A stretch of 64,000 nucleotides of DNA from Euborellia annulipes (taxonomy: Eukaryota > Arthropoda > Insecta > Dermaptera > Anisolabididae). The translations under genes were made by a program, and so were the position numbers. Positions 54,815 to 63,789 of the stretch are shown piece after piece. Under the pieces are notes generated by a model, which was given only the letters and a program-made list of their open reading frames with translations, searched no databases and was not told where the DNA came from. The stretch lies in NCBI GenBank assembly GCA_023213315.1, contig JAKCPI010000996.1, forward strand, positions 19,528 through 83,527. Reading direction: 5' to 3'. Numbering within the stretch: position 1 is the stretch's first letter; every line of letters begins with the position of its first letter.

Positions 54815-56019
54815 AATACATTTATCGTCTATGTAGACATCTTGGGGACTGCACATCGAACATCTTCAGGACAGAGGCCGTCAACGTAAAGACACTGTCT
54901 GAATGGATAAAATGATGAGGTTACCACATATCTATTATTCTTATGATTGCTGGAGGCAAAAATTTTACTTCTATATCATGAAGATGGGATATAATCCATG
55001 AAAGGTCGACAATGATAATAAATGTAGGCCTATTAGGCGAAAAACATTTGACTTTCTTCTTTGGAGTCCTAAATCTCTCATTCCTCTTTAAAATATCTTT
55101 ATGAGAAAAATTTATCTGAATAGTATCAATAGTAAATTTCACTCTAAAAATTTGATTGTTGAATTTTCGGAGCAACAAATTGCCTGAACCTCTTAGTATC
55201 TGAGATAGTTTCTTCCAGGAATTGCTTTTTCTCGGTTGAATAAAATTCCCATTGACTTCGGAATGTGAAGGTCAAATTATTTTTAACAAATTTGTAAGTA
55301 TGTTTATTTGTTGGTGGGCCAAACGATCAAATTATTCTCCAACCATAACTTCTCAGGAAAACTTCTTTTCCTCGAAGAGCGGGAAAAATTAAACGGCTCA
55401 TCTTTCCAACTAGGCCTACTCTTGAAAACAAAGAACCCCAGTATAATTTTTCTTATCTCATGGAATTTCACTGGACATTTTATATGGGATTATTTCATTA
55501 TGATGGATGGATATCTATTTCTTCAATCTATTTATTAAAAAAAAAAAAAATTAAAAATGGAAATGGAACGACATTCAATTATATTGATCGCGAGGAAATA
55601 CTAGAGGGTAGGAAACATTCCTTTATTGCAAATTTTTGGTATTCATCAGACGTGTCTGTGAGTCATGAGTAAATTGGATGGCTATCATCTAAAAAATTAA
55701 ATGACGCGCATAATTGTTTCGACCAGCTCGGGACTAAGAGAGGGGAAATGGAAATTATCACAAGCAGCAGCAGCAGCAACCAACGCAACCCCTAACATTT
55801 ACATAAACTTGGTGGAATCCGGTGATAAAAATCTTAGAGGGACCTGAAGGAAAGGACAAAGGGCGGACTCATTAACATGCACTCAAAGGGCAGGAAATGA
55901 ATAAATAGAGGGAATGTGGACAAGAGGCTATCAATTTTAAATAAGAACGAATTAAAAAAAAATACTTCAGCCACTAACTTTATTCTCCTATCTAAATCTA
56001 ATATATAATATAATATTTA
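54815..56019. other. Spacer, no supported gene
   Basis: Minus-strand text near 54857 begins CCTGAAGATG but lacks a GAAAC partner. A CAGCAGCAGCAGCA run is at 55764. Overlapping frames at 55308-55672 have no domain or splice support. Confidence 0.35.
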
Positions 56020-56542
56020 TTACTTTCTCTTACCTCTATATATGTTAATATATATAGAGAGAAAGTATTGAATTCATGTAAAAAAATTCGATGTTGAGAT
56101 TTTGATGGACACGTTTTGAGGTCCCTTGAATCCAAAAAAGTGATTTTCGATACATGGTCAGTCTGTTTGTCTGTGTTCAAATTAGTATGAAGGAATTGAG
56201 CTAGGAGGTTGAAATTTTATATTTAATTTAGGCAACCCCCTAGGGCGTGAAAATAAACTTTTGAACAAACTTGGTCAAAGAGTACTAATACTTTACTGAT
56301 GCACTTTTGCAATTTATTTCAATTTTCTCAAAATTCGCTCCAATTTTGATTAAAATTCATAAATAACTTATTTTTTAGATGCTCTTTAAAATGTATATTC
56401 TCATTTTTGCCTTTGAAATCTTTTGAAGCACACTTTACTCTTGTACTTCATAGGAAAGATAGGAGAAATGGTTGCTATGGTAATAAAAATTTTAATAAAT
56501 ATTTTCCAATGTTTGGTGTGACAAGCACAGAAGTCACACCAG
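56020..56542 (+). mobile_element. HINE-like element with collapsed hairpin
   Basis: Starts TTACTTTCTCTTACC and has a reduced CAGTCTGTTTGTCTGTG tract, TTGCTATGGTAATAA near 56472 and a very short hairpin GGTGTGACAAGCACAG-AAGTCACACC. The microsatellite and hairpin are both contracted compared with other copies. Confidence 0.65.
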
Positions 56543-57524
56543 ATTTTTTATGATATTTTAACACATATTATGAAAAATTAATTCCGGACTTTTGGTACAC
56601 TGAATTATTTATTATTTCAGAGTAAGAAACTATTTTGTTTATCTTCAACCCGGGAAAAAATGGTATTATTTCTGTTAAGAAGAAATTTGATTTTTCAGGT
56701 TTAAACTTCTAAGATTTGCTAACAGTTCTGATTACAGCACAGTCTGGTGTCCTCTTTTTATTTAATATAGTCAAGTGAAATAAAAATGAGTCTGAGATTA
56801 TATTGGTCAACCTAACAAGAGATTAAACTTTCACAAAAAAGGCAAACTCTTTTTTTATCTCTTTGTTACGACATTTCATTAAGGTTTCGGATTTTTCTGT
56901 TATTAGAGAAAAAGAGAAAGAACATTCTGAAATTAGGAGTTTGACAATACATATATATTAGTATGAAATAAAATTCGTATTTTCTTTTTTTTTTTGCTTG
57001 TAGAGAGAGTCAGAAAGAGAGAACGAATGGATGGAATTTTATTGCAGAGAACAGACCAAGCTGGCTACTTTTCCTTAATTGTCAAGGGGAGATCCCCTCT
57101 GGCAGTCATGTCCCATGTTTTTACATGAAGCTGTAATATTTACCTCCCCAGCCACCCATGCCATCGGCTAATTGCGTTTCGCCAGAGAGGGGCCGAGTTA
57201 TTGCACGGATTCGAACACATAACCAACCCCTTTGATGGCACAACAATGCAACCCTCCAGTACTAGATAGCACCACTTTCCATAATTTACTTTAGGGAAAT
57301 GGTTTTATCATTATAATACACCTAAAGTTAGAAGTCTGCAAGTTAAATAAACTGATAAGGAAATAAATATTTACCAAGTTAATAATTTTGTTAGGATTGC
57401 GGAAAATATTATAATTAGAGGTTTGGATGTTAGGTTATATTATAATTCGGTCTTATCAATTTTATACGTATTTTTTAAAAATGTTACATGAGACTTTATA
57501 AACATATTTTTGAGACTACTTAAC
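56543..57524. other. Spacer with tRNA-like scrap
   Basis: On minus near 57210-57230, GTGTTCGAATCCGTGC looks like a box B/T-arm, and GGCTGGGGAG|GTAAAT near 57147 resembles a donor. Neither has a supporting partner. No gene called. Confidence 0.35.
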
Positions 57525-57788
57525 CAAGGGCGGATCCAGAGGTGTTTCTCGGGGGGGGGGGGTAATCTGGTGTGACTCGTCGCACAGCACATTATTTTTT
57601 TTAATTTCGGTAATTTAAAAGCGCATTCTGTACTTGTTTGCCAGAATATAAATACACATCAAATTTTTAAGTATTAATTTTAAAAATTTTACATTCAAAA
57701 TAAATTTTTTTGCGAAAAAAGGTATTTTTTTCGAAACTCGGGGGGGGGGTAATTACCCCCTTTACCCCCCCCCTTGTATCCGCCCTTG
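57525..57788. mobile_element. hAT-type MITE with captured HINE hairpin, second copy
   Basis: Ends CAAGGGCGGATCCA and TGTATCCGCCCTTG, with a perfect 8 bp duplication TACTTAAC (57517-57524 and 57789-57796). The interior is about 90% alike to 13037-13304 by eye, including TAATCTGGTGTGACTCGTCG and the decayed hairpin remainder. Non-coding. Confidence 0.8.
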
Positions 57789-57947
57789 TACTTAACAGAG
57801 AAGGAAAAAATTCTCTAAATATTCCCAAAATGATTGTGAATCGATGGGTGTCTATTGAAAAGTTTCAGAGAGAATTTGAAGAAACAAAATTGATTTTTTT
57901 TGTCTTGAATGATAAATACGCACAGTGTAAAGAAGTATTTTATAACC
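57789..57947. other. Spacer
   Basis: The open frame over 57710-58024 combines MITE sequence with this spacer and is not supported. Confidence 0.4.
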
Positions 57948-58035
57948 TCGGTTGGGTGACCCCGAAGAATCAACATGTTGAACGTCCCCCGGTAGTTATC
58001 GGTATTATTGTATTGATAGAATAAATATAATAGTC
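57948..58035 (+). repeat. Small GTGACCCCGAA-type repeat
   Basis: TTGGGTGACCCCGAAGAATC..GTTGAACGTCCCCCGGTAG then TTATCGGTATTATTG. Related to 4820-4890 and to the SINE-split copy at 21826-22140. Followed by SINE-tail-like AAAGGCCTCAGTAGCCG. Confidence 0.4.
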
Positions 58036-58257
58036 TATATTGAAACCCCTAAAGGCCTCAGTAGCCGAAAAGGGCAAAATTAAAAAAAAAAAAGTATAAA
58101 TTAATAAATTCAATAAGTGAGCTCTTATTTAATTTGCCAAATATTTATTTTATAGTAGTGCCTTAGTGCAAAAAAATCAATCAGATGATCCGGCTAAGCT
58201 TCATTTTTCTTTCCTTTAATGCATTTAAATAAAAGCGTTTTTTATTTTTATTTTTGC

Positions 58258-58640
58258 CCGTAACCCGTGGCTCAGAGAGAAGACTCTAGCTTCTCGTGCC
58301 GGGGTCCCGAGCTCGCTTCCTGTCCCAAGTGAGAAAAATTTATTTCATCTGATTTGACTACAAATCTTTTGAAATAAATAGGTATGGGGTCTAATGGTAG
58401 GCCAAAAAACTTAAATAAAAAAAAATAATTTTTTTTCCCCCCCCCCTTTTGTTGGAAAAAAAATTATTTTTAAAAAAAAAAAAACCCGGTCAAAAAGGGG
58501 GGGGAAAAAAAAGGGGGGGGGGGGGGGGGGGGGGGGGAAAAAAAAAAAAAATTAAAAAAAAATCTTTTGAAATAAATAGGTATGGGGTCTAAATGGCCGT
58601 AGGCGTCGAAAAAGACCTTAAATAAAAAAAAAAATTATCT
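58258..58640 (+). repeat. SINE-like copy interrupted by a homopolymer block
   Basis: Head CCCGTAACCCGTGGCTCAGAG (box-A-like), then GGGGTCCCGAGCTCGC, then a tail AATAAATAGGTATGGGGTC. The AAATCTTTTGAAATAAATAG text occurs at 58366 and again at 58558, on either side of 58435-58555. That block consists almost only of long C, G, A and T runs. It looks like a sequencing or assembly artefact with a duplicated flank rather than biology. Confidence 0.4.
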
Positions 58641-58719
58641 TTAACTTTGCCCACCAACCGCAGTTTTGGTAGGTAAAGTTAATGTAATTGTAAATAAAAT
58701 CCAACCCGGGATCTCAAGC

Positions 58720-58852
58720 CAAGGGCGGATACAAAGGGGGAAAGGGGGGGGAGGGGGTAAAGAGGGTAATTACCCCCCCCCCCCCCCCCGATATTTGAAA
58801 AAAATATTTTTTTTTTCGAAAAAAAATTTACTTTTAATGTAAAATTTTAAAA
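58720..58852. mobile_element. Partial CAAGGGCGGAT MITE next to a HINE
   Basis: Left end CAAGGGCGGATACA and the inner text (TTTTTCGAAAAAAAATTTAC, TTTTAATGTAAAATTTTAAA) match the complementary strand of the 13 kb MITE. The HINE hairpin then begins at the position where the MITE continues in the intact copies. The right MITE end is missing. Confidence 0.55.
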
Positions 58853-59519
58853 ATCTGGTGTGACTGGCGCACAGCACACAACTTTCTCTTACCTTTGGTA
58901 ATCGAAAGTTGTGTTCTGTGCGCCAGTCACACCAGATTTTTCGTGTCGACATATATTTAGTTTCCGCCGATATATTAGAATTCAAGATATAAAATTCATA
59001 AACAGAAAAATATTTATATTTTGTTACCATGGCAACCTATCTTTCCCTATGAAGTACAAGAATAAAGCATGCTTCAAACAATTTTGAGAGCAAAATGAGA
59101 ATATACATTTGAAAGAGCATCTAAAAAATAATTGATTTATGAATTTTAATCAAAATCGTTAGAGCGAATTTTGAGAAAATCGAAAAAAAACTGAAAAAGT
59201 ACATCAGTAAAGTACTAGTACTCTTTGGCCGATTTTGATTAAAAGCTCTCACGCTTCTCAAGCTTTCACGCTCCCGGGGGGTGTTTAACTTAAATATAAC
59301 ATTTCAGCCTCATAGCTCAATTCCTTCATGCTTAAAATTGAACCCAGACACACAGACAGACAGACAGACGGACAGACCATGTCGCGAAAACCACCTTTTT
59401 GGATTCAGGGGACCTCAAAACGTGTATATTCATCAAAATCTCGACATCGAATTTTTGACATGAATCCAATACTTCCTCTCTCTATATATATTACATATAT
59501 ACATAGGTAAGAGAAAGTA
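58853..59519 (-). mobile_element. HINE-like element, near-complete copy
   Basis: Full hairpin 58853-58937, GTTACCATGGCAACC near 59026, the CAGTAAAGTACTAGTACT block, a GACAGACAGACAGACGG tract and terminal AGGTAAGAGAAAGTA at 59519. Typical. Confidence 0.75.
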
Positions 59520-59724
59520 AAAACAAATCAAGAGATCTAAACAAAGCGAACTAGCTCAAGATTAGTGGACACCTATAGATATACACAACAACAACAACGA
59601 ATCTTTAACATTTTAACACAGACTTAAAATGAAAGATATTCTCGTTTCACGACAAGAAGCCGCAGGCTAAAAAAATCCTGTTTGCATAACTCACCCTCTT
59701 TTCCCCAAGCCAGGCAAAAATTAC
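59520..59724. other. Spacer
   Basis: ACAACAACAACAA run at 59586. No feature. Confidence 0.35.
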
Positions 59725-59763
59725 CTTTGCTGCCGATGCTGCCTTTGCTGAAGTTCTCAAATT
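59725..59763 (-). CDS. Candidate 39 bp exon
   Basis: Minus strand, bounded by acceptor TTATTTTTTTTTTAG and donor CAAAG|GTAATT. Read in the phase left by the candidate exon at 60760-60827, it encodes Phe-Glu-Asn-Phe-Ser-Lys-Gly-Ser-Ile-Gly-Ser-Lys without a stop. The site strength is good, but a 39-base exon is easy to find by chance. Confidence 0.25.
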
Positions 59764-59838
59764 CTAAAAAAAAAATAATTAAAAATTAAAAACAGATATT
59801 AAATTTATGAATTTGTATGTTTATGTGATTATGCTCAG

Positions 59839-60094
59839 TAGAAGCCTAAAATATTCACCTTCAGGAGGAGTTGAAGGTCATTCGACGGATTCCCTTTTCA
59901 ATTCAGCTTATTCCAGTTGCAGTGGTCAAATCTGCAAAAAGGATATCTTTAAGAATCTGTCTCACTTATCAAAAGGTAACAATGATGCCAAGATCAACAT
60001 ACCTGTTTCTCAAGTTGATTTTTCTTTAAAGGGCCTCCACATCTCCCCTTACAGCCCTCCCTATCCTCCAAAAGTGTTCTTGGGCAAATCATGA
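59839..60094 (+). CDS. Candidate terminal exon, unknown protein
   Basis: Open from a plausible acceptor (GTTTATGTGATTATGCTCAG, ending 59838) to TGA at 60092-60094, 84 codons. Composition and codon choice look coding (mixed third positions, Ser/Gly/Pro-rich, two Cys). The C-terminus is Ser-Pro-Tyr-Ser-Pro-Pro-Tyr-Pro-Pro-Lys-Val-Phe-Leu. No domain recognised. It lies between minus-strand candidate exons, so at least one set must be wrong or belong to a gene nested in an intron. Confidence 0.3.
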
Positions 60095-60759
60095 TGTTTA
60101 TGGCTGATTGTAGAGTTTGATTGATGCAAGATGATTTTTAAAGATTCATTAAGATATTGAGGATCAATGATAAATTTGCCCAATTCTTATATTGCTATCA
60201 AGTTTACCAGAACGAAGCAATAGGTAGAGTCTATTCACAGAATTCAAATATTCATTTTTATTTCTAAACAAGTTCATTGATGTTGATATTTGAATATAAT
60301 TTTTCTTAATTATTTCACTTTATTAGAGGGAATAATAAGGCGACATGATATAGTGAAAATTGAGCGAATATTTTCTTATTTTGTTTGTTTATTCTTTTTG
60401 ATGTGTCACCTAAAAAAAAAAAATAAATTTAAAAATTAATATCAAGAAATTAGCGTGATTAAAAAAAAAAAATTAATAGGCCTACTTAAGATTTGATATT
60501 TTATTTTATTTATCAAAATAAAAATATATTTATTTATTTGAGTTGACGTTTTAGATCCGATTTATCAAAGTCACTGTTTTCTTGTTATGCTTTTCTATTT
60601 ATTTTAACTTGAAATTTTCATGCCACCACGGCATTAAGAATGATGAGAAATAATATTTCTAAATTTTTATAATGATGCCCTTGACTAAAAAAAAAAGAAA
60701 ATAATATTTTTCTTATATCTTTGAGTAATTATTTTGAATGGATTTAATTAAATATTTAC
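60095..60759. other. Spacer
   Basis: A+T-rich. On minus near 60545-60575, TTTGATAAATCGGATCTAAAACGTC may be a very decayed hammerhead-like core. Confidence 0.35.
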
Positions 60760-60827
60760 GTACTGAAGAATTCACTTGGTTGCATTCGAAGAACGCCGAA
60801 GTGCAGCCCCCACTCCCAACCACCCAT
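60760..60827 (-). CDS. Candidate 68 bp exon
   Basis: Minus strand, acceptor TCTCCTTTGTTTCAG and donor AGTAC|GTAAAT (or TTCA|GTACGT). G+C-richer than its flanks. Phase-consistent reading gives Trp-Val-Val-Gly-Ser-Gly-Gly-Cys-Thr-Ser-Ala-Phe-Phe-Glu-Cys-Asn-Gln, and continues without a stop into the 39 bp candidate. A second frame starting Met-Gly-Gly-Trp is also open. No family recognised. Confidence 0.3.
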
Positions 60828-61025
60828 CTGAAACAAAGGAGAAAATTATAAATATTAAATAAATATTATTATTATTATTAAAAGTGGAATTTGAAAAAAA
60901 TATTGAGAGAATTGAAAAATGAAATATATAATATATAACGAATTCTGGCTGTTATACAATTAGATTAATGATATAAAAAGAGGATGCAGCCAATAATAAA
61001 AAGCATCTATTTTGTTAACACTCTT

Positions 61026-61075
61026 TATTTCGGAACGTTTCGGCTATGATCAACAAAGCCATCTTCAGCCCTCCA
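61026..61075 (-). ncRNA. Hammerhead-like core, left arm
   Basis: Mirror image of 61146-61195: CTGAAGA, stem II TGGC..GCC with a loop TTTGTTGATCATA, GAAAC and GTT. Stem I forms only two G-C pairs next to the core. Confidence 0.45.
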
Positions 61076-61145
61076 AGCTAGCTACTATTATGACGATTTA
61101 TTAACAAAACAATTATTTAATGAATGTATGTATATATTTCTAGCT

Positions 61146-61195
61146 TGGAGGGCTGAAGATGGCTTTGTTGATCATAGCCGAAACGTTCCGAAATA
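61146..61195 (+). ncRNA. Hammerhead-like core, right arm
   Basis: CTGAAGA at 61153-61159, stem II GGC/GCC (61161-61163 and 61177-61179; positions by eye), GAAAC at 61180-61184, GTT at 61185-61187. All 11-position core residues fit CUGANGA/GAAA, but stem I is short, and in a read-through transcript the whole unit would pair with the opposite arm instead. Confidence 0.45.
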
Positions 61196-61254
61196 AAGAG
61201 TGTTAACAAAATAGATGCTTTTTATTATTGGCTGCATCCTCTTTTTATATCATT

Positions 61255-62365
61255 GAAATATATAATAATTGGTTAGTAGTATTGTCAATGATATTTCATT
61301 AATAATCAGCTGTTTTTTTTTCAAATTCCTTTTATATATATTAAAAATTAGTTACCTTGAAGAAGTACTCGCAGAAACCCAAGTCTTCTGTCTTCAAAAT
61401 CTAACCTACACCCAATCCCCTCTGTGGCTCAGTTGGCCACCTAACTCTTCAGTGGAGAGCCTCTTCTTTCTTGAGACGATCGCGAAACACGAACACTCCC
61501 GATAGACAGGTAAGTCTATATTTCAAAAAAGTTATCGATAACGGAACGGTGAAACGCGCCCACACCCAAGTAAAGTTGAAGAAGAAATGAAAATAGAAAA
61601 AACGGTGTTAGGATGCGAATCCCGGTAAGTACAAGACCGGAGTCAAGGACCTGAATGCCTCAGTAAGAGTATGGTGAGGGTCGGAATGTATAAAAAAGCT
61701 AAACAACACCTATCCTATCCAAAGAGCGCACCACTCCGCCTCTAACCTACCCTCTACTAAAACATTCAGGCCAAGAATCCAGTGGACGACCGGTTTTCGA
61801 TTGAAAGATTTAGATAATCTTTCTTGCAAAAAAACGCGTTAATAGAGAATCCTCTTTTTTCTCCTGAACATCAGTCAATTAGGGAATAGACATTCTTTTC
61901 TGGAAGTCCCTATCCTAATCACCTAACGTTGCAGTGCCCCAATCACTGCCGTCCTATTTGGGAACAATGGGGAAAGAATAACAACACCTATGCCAGTATA
62001 AGAACATCATTCCCCAATCGAAAAACATTCAGTTGATACTCAGAGGATCCTGAGGCCTAGACCCCCCCCTCCCCCCAAAAAAAAGAAAGAAAGCGTGAGC
62101 GCAGAAATGTTTTATCTCCCCCTAGATTCTATATAATGTAGTATATCTAACTTAAAGGATTATGTGTATTTAACATTTAAATTAAGCTGAAAAAGAAAAA
62201 AAGATAGAAAGAGATGAAGAGATACCCCAATACACATATCCTTCCTATGACTGATAAACCTAAAAGCTAAACACTTTGTTTTGTCTCATGAAGATGATGT
62301 CCCACGGTGGATGTTTTAATTTGCATTCGTAATAGAATACAAATTTTACAAGAAAACCTACTTAC
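61255..62365. other. HINE-poor region with splice-like sites
   Basis: A near-consensus donor ACAG|GTAAGT on plus is at about 61511. It is preceded by TGGCTCAGTTGG (box-A-like) and a 78-codon frame without clear start (61269-61505). On minus, CTTCAAG|GTAACT near 61355 is another good donor. A balanced stretch at 61540-62000 has no long frame. These may be exons of a real gene, but the strand cannot be decided. Confidence 0.3.
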
Positions 62366-62415
62366 ATACACATCCATTGTTATCCCACGATGTCTTCAAT
62401 CGATGAATTGGGGCT
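62366..62415 (-). CDS. Candidate 50 bp exon
   Basis: Minus strand, acceptor CCATTTTTTTCAG and donor GTGTAT|GTAAGT, both strong. One frame is open: Ala-Pro-Ile-His-Arg-Leu-Lys-Thr-Ser-Trp-Asp-Asn-Asn-Gly-Cys-Val. Its phase does not join directly to the exon at 60760-60827, so another exon would be needed between them. Confidence 0.3.
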
Positions 62416-62574
62416 CTGAAAAAAATGGTTAAATTAGGGATCCTGGAATGGAGAAAGAAAATATTAATACATCCTATTTTTATTTTTTAATCTATCTAAA
62501 ATAAGTTATTGAAGTCGAATCAAAAAGAAAAAGAAATTTTGAAAAAACCTAAATATATCTAGCTCTGCGCCCCG

Positions 62575-62705
62575 CTAATAAAAATATACAAGCCTTAGTT
62601 GTACTGCAGGTGCTGGAAGCGCAGTTTGAGCCCTGAAGACAGGAGCAGCTAGCAGGTTCATGAGAAGTGAAGGCTGGTGATGACTCTTCTTACACTGTTT
62701 GCCAT
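62575..62705 (-). CDS. Candidate exon after poly-pyrimidine acceptor
   Basis: Minus strand, acceptor TTTTTTTATTTTTCAG then ATGGCAAACAG. One frame stays open to TAG at 62575-62577: Gly-Lys-Gln-Cys-Lys-Lys-Ser-His-His-Gln-Pro and an Ala/Leu-rich end. Another frame has a Cys-rich stretch (Cys-Ser-Cys-Leu-Gln-Gly-Ser-Asn-Cys) but an upstream stop. Composition is less A+T-rich than its surroundings. Function unknown. Confidence 0.25.
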
Positions 62706-63119
62706 CTGAAAAATAAAAAAATAATATAATAAATAAATTTATTCTATTTAAGGTATATTTTTCAAGAGAGTTAGGGTAGGAGGATGGTTTTAAGCCCCAG
62801 TGGTCATTGATCTTCAATAATATTTTATAAAGAAAAATTGTTTAATAATACTTTATATTAGGGAAATTGATTTAATTAAAAAAAAATCTTTGACTATCTA
62901 TTTTCTTTATATAATTATTGCCTAATGTAATGTAAATGTATAGAGTGTTACATAAATAATGTACTAAATTTTTAAATTATCAAGTCAGTATTCATTCAAA
63001 CCTAAATCAAAGGCATCAAATTGGGATGACTTAACTTGTTGAAATTGTAAAGAAAAATTTAATTCCTAACAATAAAATTTAATAAAAAAGTGGTGGTTTG
63101 TTTTTGGAAGAAATAAAAA
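62706..63119. other. A+T-rich spacer
   Basis: No feature recognised. Confidence 0.4.
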
Positions 63120-63789
63120 ATCTGGTGTGACTGGCGCACAGCACACAACTTTCTCTTACCTTCGGTAATCGAAAGTTGTGTTCTGTGCTTGTCACACCAG
63201 ATTTTTTGTGTCGACATGTATTTAGTTTCCGACAGTAGGGTACATTTGATTTTCAAGATGTAAAATTTATAAGTATGGGAAAATATTTATATTTTGTTAC
63301 CATGGCAACCATTTCTCCTATCTTTTCTATGGAGTACAAGAGTAAAGTGGTCTTCAGAAGATTTCAATCACAAAATGAGAATATACATTTTAAAGAGCAT
63401 CTAAAAAATAATTGATTTTTGAATTTTAAAAAAAATCGTTGGAGCAAATTTTGAGAAAATCGAAAAAAACTGAAAAAGTGCATCAGTAAAGTACTAGTAC
63501 TCTTTGGCCGATTTTGTTCAAAAGCTTCGTGTCACGTCCCATGGGGGTGCCTAACTTAAATATAAAATTTCAACCTCCTAGCTCTTTTCGTTCTTGAGAT
63601 ATTTTGTTCACAGACACACACACACACAGACACACACACAGACAGACCATGTCGCGAAAACCACTTTTTTGGATTCAGGGGACCTCAAAACGTGAAGATC
63701 CATCAAAATCTCGACATCGAATTTTTGACATGAATCCAATACTTTCTCTCTATATATATATTACATATATACATAGGTAAGAGAAAGTA
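63120..63789 (-). mobile_element. HINE-like element, near-complete copy
   Basis: Full hairpin 63120-63203, GTTACCATGGCAACC near 63297, the CAGTAAAGTACTAGTACT block, TCGTGTCACGTCCCATGGGG (subfamily marker also at 44.9 and 48.7 kb), a CACACACACAGACACACACA tract and terminal AGGTAAGAGAAAGTA at 63789. Confidence 0.78.

Larger units (their letters stand above)
60967..61254. mobile_element. Perfect palindrome with two hammerhead-like cores
   Basis: The left arm 60967-61080 and right arm 61141-61254 are identical in complement over all 114 bases, with a 60 bp loop. Each arm carries CTGAAGATGGC..GCCGAAACGTT directed outward and ending in TTCCGAAATAAAGAG. Perfect arms suggest a young insertion or ongoing gene conversion. 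No target duplication is obvious. Confidence 0.75.

Noticed and set aside
54840..54890. CCTGAAGATG on the minus strand as another hammerhead core
   Set aside because: No GAAAC or GUH follows within stem II distance.
60545..60580. Minus-strand TTTGATA..AAAACGTC as a hammerhead
   Set aside because: Both conserved blocks are damaged; too degenerate to list as a feature.
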